From assembly GCF_041434935.1 (NCBI RefSeq), contig NZ_CP107964.1:2604001-2668000 (forward strand): DNA of 64,000 nt, written 5' to 3'. Below, one piece after another: positions 15,969 to 24,148 of this stretch. The notes under the pieces are model-generated. The model was not told the DNA's origin. It worked only from the letters and a program-made list of their open reading frames with translations, and did no database searches. Each line of letters begins with the position of its first letter. Position 1 is the first letter of the stretch. A program made the translations under genes and the position numbers. Source of the stretch: Kitasatospora sp. NBC_00374. Lineage in GTDB: Bacteria > Actinomycetota > Actinomycetes > Streptomycetales > Streptomycetaceae.

Positions 15969-16997
15969 TCAGACCCGGCGGATGGTCTTGATCGGCATGG
16001 CGTCGGCCTTCATCACCTTGACCACGTCACCGGTGCGCGGGGCGTGCACCACCAGGCCGTTGCCGATGTACATCGCCACGTGGTGCGCGTCGTTGTGGTA
16101 GATCACCAGGTCGCCGGGCTGGGCATTGGCGACGTTGGTACCGACGTTGGTGCCGACGGTCGCCTGGCTCTGCGAGGTACGCGGCAGCGAGACGCCGGCC
16201 TTCGCGTAGGCCCAGACCATCAGACCCGAGCAGTCGAAGGTGCTGGCGCCGGTGGCCCCCCAGACGTAGGCCGAACCGCGCTTGCTCATCGCGGCATCGA
16301 CCGCGACGGCGGCATAGCCGCCGGGTGCGGGAAGGTTGGAGAGGTCGAAGCGGTCGTCGCTGCGCGAGGCCCGGTCGCCCATCACGGCGGCCCGGTCGGC
16401 CGCGCTGAGCTGGCTGAGCAGCTTCTGCGCGTCCTTGAGCTTGGACTGGACCTCGGTCTTGGCGTCGTTCAGCGCCTGGGTGCTGCGGTCCAGCTCGGCG
16501 AGGACGGCCGCGGCCTCCTGCTTCTGCTGGTCCAGCCGGCGCTGCTGGTCCTTCAGCGACTTCAGGGTGTCCGCCTGGGTGCTGGCGGCCTGCTCGAAGC
16601 TGGACGCCTGCGCCAGGTAGCCGTCCGGGTTGGTGGAGAGCATCAGCTGCATCGACGGGTCCATGCCGCCGGAGCGGTACTCCTGGCCGGCCACCGCGGC
16701 CAGCCCGGAGGCCAGCTCGGTCATCTGGCCCTGGCCGCGCGCGACCTGGTCCTGCAGCTGGTCGGCCTGCTTGCGCAGCTGGTCCGACCGCTCCTTGGCG
16801 CCGTTGTAGCGCTCGGCGGCCTGCTCCTGCTCCTCCAGCAGCTTGTCGACCTGCGCCTTGACCTCGTCCTTGTTCGGCTTGGCGGGCGCCGCGTGGGCGC
16901 TGACCTGGGCGGACAGGGCGACCGCGGTCGCTGCTGCAGCGGTCAGCACGGTCACCCGTGCGCGGCTCGGCTGCTTCGGACGGCGGTGGGAGGCCAA
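15969..16997 (-). CDS. NlpC/P60 cell-wall hydrolase (copy 3)
   Basis: The 342-residue secreted protein is laid out like copy 2: M-A-S-H-R-R-P-K-Q-P-S-R-A-R-V head, signal peptide ending S-A-H-A-A, coiled coil over residues about 40-210, and a C-terminal NlpC/P60 domain with F-D-C-S-G-L, H-H-V-A-M-Y and V-V-H-A-P. The start is TTG at 16997, supported by GGAAGAAGGAG about nine bases upstream and by identity of the next residues with copy 2. Copies 2 and 3 share the string R-A-R-V plus T-A-A-A-A-T-A-V-A-L-S, which marks a recent duplication. No riboswitch is seen in its shorter leader. Confidence 0.92.
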   Translation of the reverse strand: MASHRRPKQPSRARVTVLTAAAATAVALSAQVSAHAAPAKPNKDEVKAQVDKLLEEQEQAAERYNGAKERSDQLRKQADQLQDQVARGQGQMTELASGLAAVAGQEYRSGGMDPSMQLMLSTNPDGYLAQASSFEQAASTQADTLKSLKDQQRRLDQQKQEAAAVLAELDRSTQALNDAKTEVQSKLKDAQKLLSQLSAADRAAVMGDRASRSDDRFDLSNLPAPGGYAAVAVDAAMSKRGSAYVWGATGASTFDCSGLMVWAYAKAGVSLPRTSQSQATVGTNVGTNVANAQPGDLVIYHNDAHHVAMYIGNGLVVHAPRTGDVVKVMKADAMPIKTIRRV

Positions 16998-17187
16998 GGG
17001 GGTTGCTCCTTCTTCCTGCTGGACTCACTCGAATGAGCGAAAGTCCGGAATATAGGTTTGACGCCAGACCCTAGTGAAGATCATGCTCCGGCGCCACTCC
17101 CCTACCGGAACGAACTTCCTACCCGCCACGGGATTTCACGCGATGGACACAACCAGGCCACCGGCGGTTGACGGGAGATCAGCCGAA

Positions 17188-18672
17188 TCACGCCCGGGCC
17201 AGGCGGTTGAGCAGCAGAACCGAGGCCACCGGACGGGCACCGGCCTGGCGGACACCGTCCGCGACCTCCTTGTCGGTGGACACCACCACCACCGGACGTC
17301 CCTGCGGCTCCGCACGCACCAGACGCCGGATCAGCTCGTCCGCCGTCTCGCCGGTCCGGCTGAACCGCACCCGCACCCCGCGCGGCGGCGCCATCATCAC
17401 CGGAACGTCCAGATCCTGCCCGTCGAAGACACAGGTCACCTCGGCCTGCGTCCGCTGCGCCAGCATCGCCAGCCCGCCGAGCAGCCGCAGCCGCTGCTGC
17501 TCCAGCGGCAGCGCCGGGTAGCCGGACTTGGTCACGTTGTACCCGTCCACCACCAGATGGACCTGCGGGATCGCCAGCAGCTGGTCCAGCAGCGCCGGGT
17601 CGTCCTCCGCCAGGCCGCGCCTGGCCACGTCGTTCGGCGAGGCCGACACCGGGGCCACCGCGTCCACCAGGTCCGCCGGACGCAGCTGGGCGACCGGCAG
17701 CGCCAGCTCCCGCTGCAGCCCCTGCGCCGAGTGCAGCACGGTGTCCAGCAGCAGCCGCAGCCGCATGTCCTCCACGGTGCGGCCCTCGCGCGCCGAACGG
17801 CGGCCGGCCTCGACCGCCGTCTCCAGCTCGGTGATCCGGTGCTTCAACCGCCGGGCCTCGCTCTCCGCGGCGCTGCGCTCGGTCGCACCCGCCGTCCGCA
17901 GCGCCTCCAGCTCGCCCTGCAGCTTGCGGCTCTCGGCCTGGGCCCGCCGGGTGTCGCTCTCCAGGCTGCGGACCCGCTTGCGCAGCGACTCGGCCTCCTT
18001 GCGGACGCCCTCCGCCTCGGCCCGCTGCCGGTCCAGGTCGGCCCGCGCGGTGGCCCGCACCTCGGCCAGCTCCTCCTGGAGCTTCTCCACCAGCCGGGCC
18101 GCCTCGGCGGCGGCGCCCTCGGCGCCGGCCCGCTCGACCTCCTCGCCGGCCTCGACGACCACGCGCGTCCAGCCAACCGTGCGCAGCAGGTAGGCGCCGG
18201 CGGCGACGTCCATCGGGTCGGCAGCGCCGGGGACGGTGCCCGACTCCAGGGCGGTCACCAGGTCCGGCTGGCCGAGCCGCAGGCGGTCGGCTATCCGCAG
18301 CCGGAAGACCGGGTCGGCCTCCAGCGCGGCGGCCAGCGCCGTACCCGCGTACTTCGCCCGCCGGGCGGGGGTGAACTTGGCGTACTGGCGCAGCGAGGCG
18401 GGCAGGTCGGCGGACGGGATGCCGCCCAGCGCGTCGGCCGCCAGTCCGACCACCCGGCGGCGGACGCCCTCGGGCAGCGGACGGTCCAGGTGCTCGGGCG
18501 CGGCCTTGGGGCCGTCGTCGGCCACCGCCTCGCCGCCGGGCACCGCCTCGCCCTCGGGCGCCGCCTCGTCGGCCTCGGTCGCGGGGACGGTCTCGTCCGT
18601 GCCGGGGAGCACCGGCTCCGCAGCGGGCTGCTGCCCCTGCGGCTCGGCGGGCCCCCTCGCTGCGTCCACCAC
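17188..18672 (-). CDS. NYN (YacP-like) domain protein with coiled coil
   Basis: The 494-residue protein has an acidic low-complexity head (residues 1-70), a helical region about 75-190, and a charged coiled coil of about 100 residues (L-V-E-K-L-Q-E-E-L-A-E-V-R). The C-terminal NYN domain has conserved acidic residues: L-V-V-D-G-Y-N-V, V-F-D-G-Q-D, T-A-D-E-L-I and S-T-D-K-E-V-A-D. YacP/NYN domains are PIN-like nucleases acting on RNA, so this is a candidate RNA-processing enzyme of the cytoplasm. GTG at 18672 is chosen for GGAG nine bases upstream; the open frame extends upstream into non-coding-like Arg/Pro sequence. Confidence 0.82.
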   Translation of the reverse strand: MVDAARGPAEPQGQQPAAEPVLPGTDETVPATEADEAAPEGEAVPGGEAVADDGPKAAPEHLDRPLPEGVRRRVVGLAADALGGIPSADLPASLRQYAKFTPARRAKYAGTALAAALEADPVFRLRIADRLRLGQPDLVTALESGTVPGAADPMDVAAGAYLLRTVGWTRVVVEAGEEVERAGAEGAAAEAARLVEKLQEELAEVRATARADLDRQRAEAEGVRKEAESLRKRVRSLESDTRRAQAESRKLQGELEALRTAGATERSAAESEARRLKHRITELETAVEAGRRSAREGRTVEDMRLRLLLDTVLHSAQGLQRELALPVAQLRPADLVDAVAPVSASPNDVARRGLAEDDPALLDQLLAIPQVHLVVDGYNVTKSGYPALPLEQQRLRLLGGLAMLAQRTQAEVTCVFDGQDLDVPVMMAPPRGVRVRFSRTGETADELIRRLVRAEPQGRPVVVVSTDKEVADGVRQAGARPVASVLLLNRLARA

Positions 18673-18862
18673 GTCCTCGGCTCCGATCCTGGTCCGGCGG
18701 GGTCCGTACGGCCGTCTGCCGCCGCCCCGGAACTCACCGCTCTCTGCAATTGTCCCGTCTACCGTGCCCCACCGACAGCACGCCACACATCGGTGCCGGG
18801 CGGGCCGGGCCGGGACCCCGCGGGGATCCGGCCCGGCGGTCGGCTGCCGGGGCCCGGCCGGG

Positions 18863-19138
18863 TCAGGCCCCGGGCTCTTCCCCGGCGCTCTCCGGGGTGC
18901 TCTCCTCGGCGCCCGGACGGGCCACCAGCTCGACCTGGTCGACGGCGTTGCACCAGCGGCAGCGCACCGACTCCAGGGTCTCGCTGAGCACCTCGGTCTC
19001 CTCCACCTTTGACTCGCCGGCCAGGTCGAAGTGCAGGTACTCGACCACACGGGCCGACCGGGTCACGTCGAAGCGGGTGAGGTTGCCGCACAGCGTGCAG
19101 CGCCAGCGGGTCTCGGCGGTGGGGGCGGCGATGGTCAT
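18863..19138 (-). CDS. Small zinc-ribbon protein
   Basis: This 91-residue protein has two Cys pairs, C-T-L-C-G near residue 13 and C-R-W-C near residue 58, giving a four-Cys zinc ribbon. Between them lies L-T-R-F-D-V-T-R-S-A-R-V-V-E-Y-L-H-F-D. It ends in an acidic tail. The ATG at 19138 has AGAGGA five bases upstream. I do not recognise a named family; it looks like a conserved actinobacterial hypothetical protein. It lies upstream of the NYN-domain gene on the same strand, 190 bases away. Confidence 0.75.
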   Translation of the reverse strand: MTIAAPTAETRWRCTLCGNLTRFDVTRSARVVEYLHFDLAGESKVEETEVLSETLESVRCRWCNAVDQVELVARPGAEESTPESAGEEPGA

Positions 19139-19285
19139 CGAGGTCCTCTCGGATGGTCCCTGTTCCGGGCCCTCAAGCCTATTGCCTGCGCCTCGGCGCG
19201 CGATCACCGGCCACCCGCGAACATCCGTTCACCCGTACGCGGTAACCACGGTGTCGCCCGCCCGGCCCGGAGGAATGCTCCGGGA

Positions 19286-20068
19286 ATGGCGCTCCCCGTT
19301 CTCGCCCGGGTCGGCCGTCCGCGCGCCGCCCTGCCCGGGCGGCCGCCGGTGGTCACCTTCACCCTGATCGCGCTGAGCGCCCTGGTCCTGCTGTGCGGCC
19401 CCAGCTTCGGCCTGAACCCGGTCTACGGCACCGGCGACGCCCGGGTCTGCGCCGAGCAGCGGTACGAGCAGCGCTGGGGCGCGGTGCCGGTCGAGCTGCT
19501 GGAGCGGCACCCGCTGACCGCCGGTCAGCTGCGCGCGCTGTCCCCCGCGACGGACGGCTGCGAGCTGCTGCCGACCCCCGGCAAGAGCCCTGTCCTGTCG
19601 GTGCTGACCTCGCTGTTCGTCCACGCGGGCTGGCTGCACCTGCTCGGCAACATGCTGTTCCTGTTCGTCTTCGGCCCCGGGGTGGAGGAGCGTCTGGGAC
19701 GGGTCAGGTTCCTGCTCTGCTACCTGGCGATCGGTTACCTGGCCACCTACGGCTACGCGCTGGCGGAGGCGCACTCGGACGAGGCGGTCCGGGCCCTGGT
19801 GGGCGCCTCGGGGGCGATCGCCGGGGTGCTCGGTGCGTATCTGCGGCTCTTCCCGAGGGCCCGGGTCACCACCCTGGTGCCGGTGCTCCTCTTCCTCCCG
19901 CTGCGCTTCCCGGCCTGGCTGGTGCTGGGCCTGTGGTTCGCCCTGCAGTGGTGGTCGGTCCGGGCCGGCGGCTCCGGGGTGGCGTACCTGGTGCACGTGA
20001 TCGGCTTCGCGACCGGTTGGCTGATCGCCTGGGCCGGGAGTGCGCGAGGCAGCAGACGGCCCACCTGA
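19286..20068 (+). CDS. Rhomboid-family intramembrane serine protease
   Basis: The 260-residue protein has about six to seven membrane helices. Rhomboid hallmarks are present: H-A-G-W-L-H-L-L-G-N-M-L-F-L-F-V-F-G with the oxyanion Asn, the G-A-S-G-A-I-A-G-V motif with the nucleophile Ser, and the catalytic His in Y-L-V-H-V-I-G-F-A. The loop between helices 1 and 2 is long (residues about 45-110) and has a Cys pair. The ATG at 19286 is chosen; GGAGG lies somewhat far upstream (about 12 bases). The substrate is unknown. It ends 43 bases before the AsnC-type gene. Confidence 0.9.
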   Translation: MALPVLARVGRPRAALPGRPPVVTFTLIALSALVLLCGPSFGLNPVYGTGDARVCAEQRYEQRWGAVPVELLERHPLTAGQLRALSPATDGCELLPTPGKSPVLSVLTSLFVHAGWLHLLGNMLFLFVFGPGVEERLGRVRFLLCYLAIGYLATYGYALAEAHSDEAVRALVGASGAIAGVLGAYLRLFPRARVTTLVPVLLFLPLRFPAWLVLGLWFALQWWSVRAGGSGVAYLVHVIGFATGWLIAWAGSARGSRRPT

Positions 20069-20111
20069 CGGCGGATACGCTGGGCCCGTCCCCTCACACA
20101 GGAGCCCAGCC

Positions 20112-20390
20112 GTGATCACCGCGATCGTCCTCATCAAGACCAGCGTCGACCGGATCCCCGAGATCGCCGAGGCGATCGCCGCGATCGAGGGCGTCAGCGA
20201 GGTCTACTCGGTCACCGGAAGCTACGACCTGGTGGCGATGGTCCGTGTGCGGCAGCACGAGGACCTGGCCGAGGTGATCCCCGGCCAGGTCAACAAGGTG
20301 CCCGGGGTCGAGCACACCGAGACCCAGATCGCGTTCCGCACCTACTCCCAGCACGACCTCGAGGCCGCCTTCGCCCTCGGCCTGGAGTAG
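20112..20390 (+). CDS. Stand-alone Lrp/AsnC ligand-binding (RAM) domain protein
   Basis: The 92-residue protein consists only of the RAM (AsnC_trans_reg) fold: V-I-T-A-I-V-L-I-K-T, then I-E-G-V-S-E-V-Y-S-V-T-G-S-Y-D-L-V-A-M-V and P-G-V-E-H-T-E-T-Q-I-A-F. It has no helix-turn-helix. Such proteins bind amino acids and may modulate full-length Lrp proteins or enzymes. The start is GTG at 20112 with GGAG seven bases upstream; the preceding in-frame codons overlap the rhomboid gene. Its neighbour on the other strand is the SAM-IV-controlled class V aminotransferase. Confidence 0.88.
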   Translation: MITAIVLIKTSVDRIPEIAEAIAAIEGVSEVYSVTGSYDLVAMVRVRQHEDLAEVIPGQVNKVPGVEHTETQIAFRTYSQHDLEAAFALGLE

Positions 20391-20423
20391 CCAGGGGCGG
20401 AGCGTCCGCGGGCCGGCGGGCGG

Positions 20424-21794
20424 CTAGCCGCGCGCCGGCGACAGCACGTCCGCCACGCAGCGGCCGCCCTCGTTGCGGTAGCTCCAGCGGGCCCCGTCGG
20501 TGACCAGCTCGCGGACGGCGCCCAGGAAGCGGTCCAGGTGCTCGTCGGGGGTGCCGGCGCCGAAGCTGACCCGGATCGCGTTCAGGCTGCGCTCGCCGGG
20601 CAGCGAGGCCTCCGGCGCACCGCACTCGGACGGCGCCGCCTCCTCCCCGCCGAGCAGGGTCCGCACCAGCGGGTGGGCGCAGAACAGGCCGTCGCGCACG
20701 CCGATGCCGTACTCGGCGGAGAGCGCGGCCGAGAAGTGCGAGCTGTTCCAGCCCCGCACCACGAACGAGAGCACGCCGACCCGGGCCGCGTCGGTGCCGA
20801 ACAGGCTGAGCACCCTGACCTCGGGGATCTCGGCCAGTCCGGCCTTCAGCCGCTCGATCAGCTCCTGCTCGCGGGCCTGGAGCGCGTCGAAGCCGGCCTC
20901 GGTGAGCGCCCGGCAGGCGGAGGCGATGGCGTAGGCGCCGATCACGTTCGGCGAGCCGGCCTCGTGCCGGGACGGCCCGCGGTGCCACTCGACGGCCACC
21001 GAGCCGTCCGCCTCGCGGGCCACGGTACGGCTGGCGCCGCCGCCGGCCAGGTACGGCTCGGCCGCGTCCAGCCAGTCGCTGCGGCCGGCCAGCACGCCGG
21101 CGCCGAACGGGGCGTAGAGCTTGTGGCCGGAGAAGGCGATCCAGTCGACGTCCAGCTCGCGGACCGACACCCGGTGGTGCGGGGCCAGCTGCGCGGCGTC
21201 CAGGACGATCCGGGCACCGTGCCGGTGGGCGGTCTCGGTGAGCTCGGCGACCGGCCACAGCTCGCCGGTGACGTTGGAGGCACCGGTGACGCACAGCAGC
21301 CGCGGCCCGTCGGGGTGCTCGGTCAGTGCGGCGTCCAGCGCGGCGACCGCCTCGGCGTGCGAGCGGGGTGCGCGCAGGTAGTGGACGGTGACGCCCTCGC
21401 GGCGCCAGGGCAGCAGCGAGGCGTGGTGCTCGGTCTCGAAGGCGAACACCCGGGTGCCGGCGGGCACGGCGGCGGCCAGCAGGTTGAGCGAGTCGGTGGT
21501 GGCCCGGGTGAAGACCACCTGGTCGTCCTCGCGCAGGTCGAGGAAGTCGGCGACGGTACGGCGGCTCTGCTCGAACAGGTCGGTGGAGAGCTGGGAGAGG
21601 TAGCCGGCCCCGCGGTGCACGCTGCCGTAGTAGGGGGCGTAGGCGGCGACGTCGTCCCAGACCCGCTGCAGGGCGGGGGCGCTGGCGGCGTAGTCGAGCG
21701 CGGCGTAGGTGACCTTCTCGCCGCCGACCAGCGGGACCTGGACGTCGTGGCCGAGGACGGCGAGCGGGGCGCGGAGACCGGTGGAAACAGTCAC
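20424..21794 (-). CDS. Class V aminotransferase / cysteine desulfurase-like enzyme
   Basis: The 456-residue fold-type I PLP enzyme carries the Schiff-base Lys in D-W-I-A-F-S-G-H-K-L-Y-A-P-F-G-A-G. A-S-N-V-T-G-E and V-L-D-A-A-Q-L-A-P-H-H hold the other cofactor contacts. It is closest in pattern to SufS/CsdA-type and isopenicillin epimerase-like class V enzymes. A Cys is present in the D-G-L-F-C-A-H-P-L segment, but I cannot say that it is a catalytic persulfide Cys. The start is GTG at 21794 with AGGAGG nine bases upstream; an in-frame GTG at 21803 overlaps that site and is rejected. A SAM-IV riboswitch in the leader implies a role in sulfur amino acid metabolism. Confidence 0.88.
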   Translation of the reverse strand: MTVSTGLRAPLAVLGHDVQVPLVGGEKVTYAALDYAASAPALQRVWDDVAAYAPYYGSVHRGAGYLSQLSTDLFEQSRRTVADFLDLREDDQVVFTRATTDSLNLLAAAVPAGTRVFAFETEHHASLLPWRREGVTVHYLRAPRSHAEAVAALDAALTEHPDGPRLLCVTGASNVTGELWPVAELTETAHRHGARIVLDAAQLAPHHRVSVRELDVDWIAFSGHKLYAPFGAGVLAGRSDWLDAAEPYLAGGGASRTVAREADGSVAVEWHRGPSRHEAGSPNVIGAYAIASACRALTEAGFDALQAREQELIERLKAGLAEIPEVRVLSLFGTDAARVGVLSFVVRGWNSSHFSAALSAEYGIGVRDGLFCAHPLVRTLLGGEEAAPSECGAPEASLPGERSLNAIRVSFGAGTPDEHLDRFLGAVRELVTDGARWSYRNEGGRCVADVLSPARG

Positions 21795-21839
21795 GGGGTG
21801 CACTCCTCCTGGGAAAGGACCCCGGGAGTGCGATGCCGG

Positions 21840-21958
21840 AAGTCCGCGCTTGCCACGCGGACGGATCGCCGAGTGGCCCGGTCCTCACCCAGGGCACCCC
21901 GCCACGGACGGAGGGTTGCCGGACAGCAAGCTGGGGCTTGTCGCTGTCACTCATGACC
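21840..21958 (-). ncRNA. SAM-IV riboswitch
   Basis: The minus strand reads GGTCATGAGTGACAGC at its 5' end (from 21958), then GCTTGCTGTCCGGCAACCC, GGCGGGGTGCCC, GGGTGAGGACC and finally GGCAAGCGCGGAC. These blocks are in the order and spacing of the actinobacterial SAM-IV aptamer, with P1 formed by GGTC...GACC. It binds S-adenosylmethionine and normally lowers expression of the downstream gene. It lies 46 bases before the GTG of the class V aminotransferase, so it could control translation. Confidence 0.94.
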
Positions 21959-21966
21959 TGGCACGG

Positions 21967-21996
21967 ACTCTAGGCCAGCATCCGGAGAGTGGTCAA
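21967..21996 (-). promoter_or_regulatory. Promoter of the SAM-IV/aminotransferase transcript
   Basis: On the minus strand TTGACC (21996-21991) and TAGAGT (21972-21967) are 18 bases apart, a good vegetative sigma-70-type promoter. Transcription would begin at about 21959, the first base of the riboswitch. Confidence 0.75.
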
Positions 21997-22021
21997 ACAC
22001 CGTTCCGGCATTCGGACGCGG

Positions 22022-22056
22022 CGGGGCCCGCCGAGCAGGCTGCCCGGCGGGCCCCG
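22022..22056 (-). terminator. Terminator hairpin after trpD
   Basis: A perfect 12-bp GC-rich inverted repeat (22022-22033 / 22045-22056) with an 11-base loop lies 11 bases past the trpD stop. It insulates trpD from the riboswitch promoter downstream. Confidence 0.7.
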
Positions 22057-22066
22057 TCGGATCCGG

Positions 22067-23143
22067 TCAGTCGCGGGCCGTGGCCTCGACCCAGTGCTTG
22101 AGGGTCGCCGCGGCCGCGCCGGAGTCGATCGCCGCGGCGGTCCGCTCGATGCCGGCCGCGAGCTGCTCGGCGAGCGGGGCGTCGGTGAGGTCGAGGGCGA
22201 CCAGCGCGGCGGCGCTGTTGAGCAGGACGGCGTCCCGGACCGGGCCGCGCTCCCCGGCCAGCAGCCGGCGCACCACGCCCGCGTTGTACTCGGGATCGGC
22301 GCCGCGCAGCGCCTCCAGGCCGACCAGGTCGATGCCGACCTCCCTCGGGTCGAAGGAGCTCTCGGTGACGCGGCCCCCGTCGACCAGCCAGATCCGCGAG
22401 GTGGTCGAGATGGTCAGCTCGTCCAGGCCGTCGTCACCGCGGAAGACCAGGGCGGTGGAGCCCCGCCGGGCGAGCACGCCGGCGATCAGGCCGGCCAGCC
22501 GGGTGTCGAAGCAGCCGATGGCGTGCGCGGTGACCTTGGCCGGGTTGGTCAGCGGGCCGAGGATGTTGAACGCGGTCGGCACCCCGAGGTCGCGGCGGGC
22601 CTGCGCGGCGTGCCGCATGGCGGGGTGGAACTTGGCGGCGAAGCAGAACGTCAGCCCGGTCTCCTCGGCCACCTCGGCGACCCGGCGCGCGCTCAGGTCG
22701 AGCCGGATGCCGAGCCGCTCCAGCACGTCGGAGGAGCCGCTGGCCGAGGAGGCGGCCCGGTTGCCGTGCTTGACCACCTTGGCGCCGGCGGCCGCCGCGA
22801 CGATCGCCGACATGGTGGAGATGTTGACCGTCTTGGCCCGGTCGCCGCCGGTGCCGACGATGTCCACCGCCGGGCCGGGGATGTGCAATGGCTCGGCGTG
22901 CGCGTACATCGCGTCGACCAGGCCGGAGACCTCCGCCACCGTCTCGCCCTTGGCCCGCAGCGCGACCATGAAGCCGGCCACCTGCACCGGGGTGGCCTCG
23001 CCGGTCATGATCCGGTCCATCGCCCAGGCGGTGTCGGCCTGGGCGAGGTCCTCCCCCTTCAGCAGTGCAGTCAGGACGTCCGGCCAGGTGCGGACCACCT
23101 GCGCGGGGTCGTCGCCGCCGTTCGCAGGGTGCACGTTCACCAT
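22067..23143 (-). CDS. trpD: Anthranilate phosphoribosyltransferase
   Basis: The 358-residue enzyme transfers phosphoribose from PRPP to anthranilate, the second step of tryptophan synthesis. Hallmarks: D-I-V-G-T-G-G-D (PRPP binding), [24 protein letters not shown], and [10 protein letters not shown]. The length is normal for the family. The ATG at 23143 begins M-V-N-V-H-P. It is not in a trp operon here; its place next to cytochrome oxidase genes is conserved in actinobacteria (trpD next to ctaE in mycobacteria too). Confidence 0.96.
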   Translation of the reverse strand: MVNVHPANGGDDPAQVVRTWPDVLTALLKGEDLAQADTAWAMDRIMTGEATPVQVAGFMVALRAKGETVAEVSGLVDAMYAHAEPLHIPGPAVDIVGTGGDRAKTVNISTMSAIVAAAAGAKVVKHGNRAASSASGSSDVLERLGIRLDLSARRVAEVAEETGLTFCFAAKFHPAMRHAAQARRDLGVPTAFNILGPLTNPAKVTAHAIGCFDTRLAGLIAGVLARRGSTALVFRGDDGLDELTISTTSRIWLVDGGRVTESSFDPREVGIDLVGLEALRGADPEYNAGVVRRLLAGERGPVRDAVLLNSAAALVALDLTDAPLAEQLAAGIERTAAAIDSGAAAATLKHWVEATARD

Positions 23144-23285
23144 GGCTGACTCCAGCTCTCATCGGTACATCACCATCAGGTCGGAGTCAGCCTAGCGAGC
23201 GGCGCGGGGCGCGCGCCGGAATCTCGGGACGGCTTCTCTCCTGCTGAGACGACCGGTCGAACCGGGGCCGTGGGGATCGGCGCGC

Positions 23286-23711
23286 CTACCGGTGCGCCGG
23301 GGTCCGCCGGGCGATCCGGGCCCGCAGCAGCGTCGCGGCGGACTCGGCCAGCGCGACCGGGTCGACCGGGTGGGACACGGCGGCGTCGGCCCGGCTCCAG
23401 GCGGCCAGCCAGGAGTCCTGCGGGCGCCCGATCAGCACCAGCACGGGCGGGCAGCCGTAGATCTCGTCCTTGAGCTGCCGGCCGAGGCCGAGCCCGCCGG
23501 CCGGTGCGGCCTCGCCGTCCAGCACGCAGAGGTCGACACCGCCCTTCTCCAGCGCCCGCAGGACGGCGGGGGTGGTCGCGCACTCCAGGTACTCGATCTC
23601 CGGGAGGTCGGCGGCGGGCCGGCGGCCCAGCGCCAGGGTGACCTGCTCGCGGGTGTTGCGGTCGTCGCTGTAGACGAGAACGGTGAGCGTCTCGTCGGTC
23701 GTGTGCGCCAT
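23286..23711 (-). CDS. Receiver-like (pseudo-response regulator) protein
   Basis: The 141-residue protein has the CheY-like alternation: L-V-Y-S-D-D-R-N for the first acidic pair, L-C-V-L-D-G-E for the phospho-acceptor Asp, V-L-V-L-I-G-R for strand 4. The switch Lys before Pro is replaced (V-S-H-P-V-D-P has His where K-P is usual). There is no output domain. It could be an atypical receiver or a pseudo-receiver that signals by protein contact. The ATG at 23711 has GGGAG nearby. It lies between trpD and ctaE, divergent from ctaE. Confidence 0.75.
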   Translation of the reverse strand: MAHTTDETLTVLVYSDDRNTREQVTLALGRRPAADLPEIEYLECATTPAVLRALEKGGVDLCVLDGEAAPAGGLGLGRQLKDEIYGCPPVLVLIGRPQDSWLAAWSRADAAVSHPVDPVALAESAATLLRARIARRTPAHR

Positions 23712-24148
23712 GGGCCCTGCTCCCGGGTGCTCGTCCCCATTAATAGGTGTCGTGCGTGTCGGCTCCGCGCGACCCGGTGTGACCCGGACCACGTTCACCT
23801 CGGATGCTACTCCCGCCCACCCCTCGTGGTGAGCCCCTGACGCGATCTCGCTCAAGCCGCCGCGCCCGTCACTCACCCTCCCGGGCGTAACGGCGTCACC
23901 CTCTCCGCCGCGGACCACCCGGACGGCTCTGCCGGTACACCTCCAACGAACGCCGGGCACCGGGGGACACGCCGGGCAGACGAGTGGTGGACCCCGGTTC
24001 GGGGCCGTCGAACAACCGTCAGAAATCGGACAACGCCCAGCGAGCGGCACCCGGGGGCCGCCGGGCCGAGTCCATCGGGGCATACCGCACGCACCGGACA
24101 CTCCGAGGGAGACCCCCCGACGTGAAGACGGAATAAGGGACCGACATA

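Noticed and set aside
18673..19050. N-terminal extension of the NYN-domain protein
   Set aside because: It overlaps the zinc-ribbon gene antisense/out of frame and has no coding character; a GTG with a ribosome-binding site at 18672 fits better.
20420..20431. Palindrome GCGGCTAGCCGC at the end of the aminotransferase gene as a terminator or operator
   Set aside because: It includes the stop codon and is short; it may add to a hairpin with flanking GCCGGC repeats, but the evidence is too weak.
20290..21954. Long open frame on the minus strand starting with ATG inside GGTCATGAGTGAC
   Set aside because: Its start is part of the SAM-IV aptamer and the rest is a shifted frame of the class V aminotransferase with Arg-rich nonsense sequence.
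22080..23195. Plus-strand frames of over 350 codons opposite trpD
   Set aside because: They are antisense shadows of trpD, which has all its catalytic motifs.
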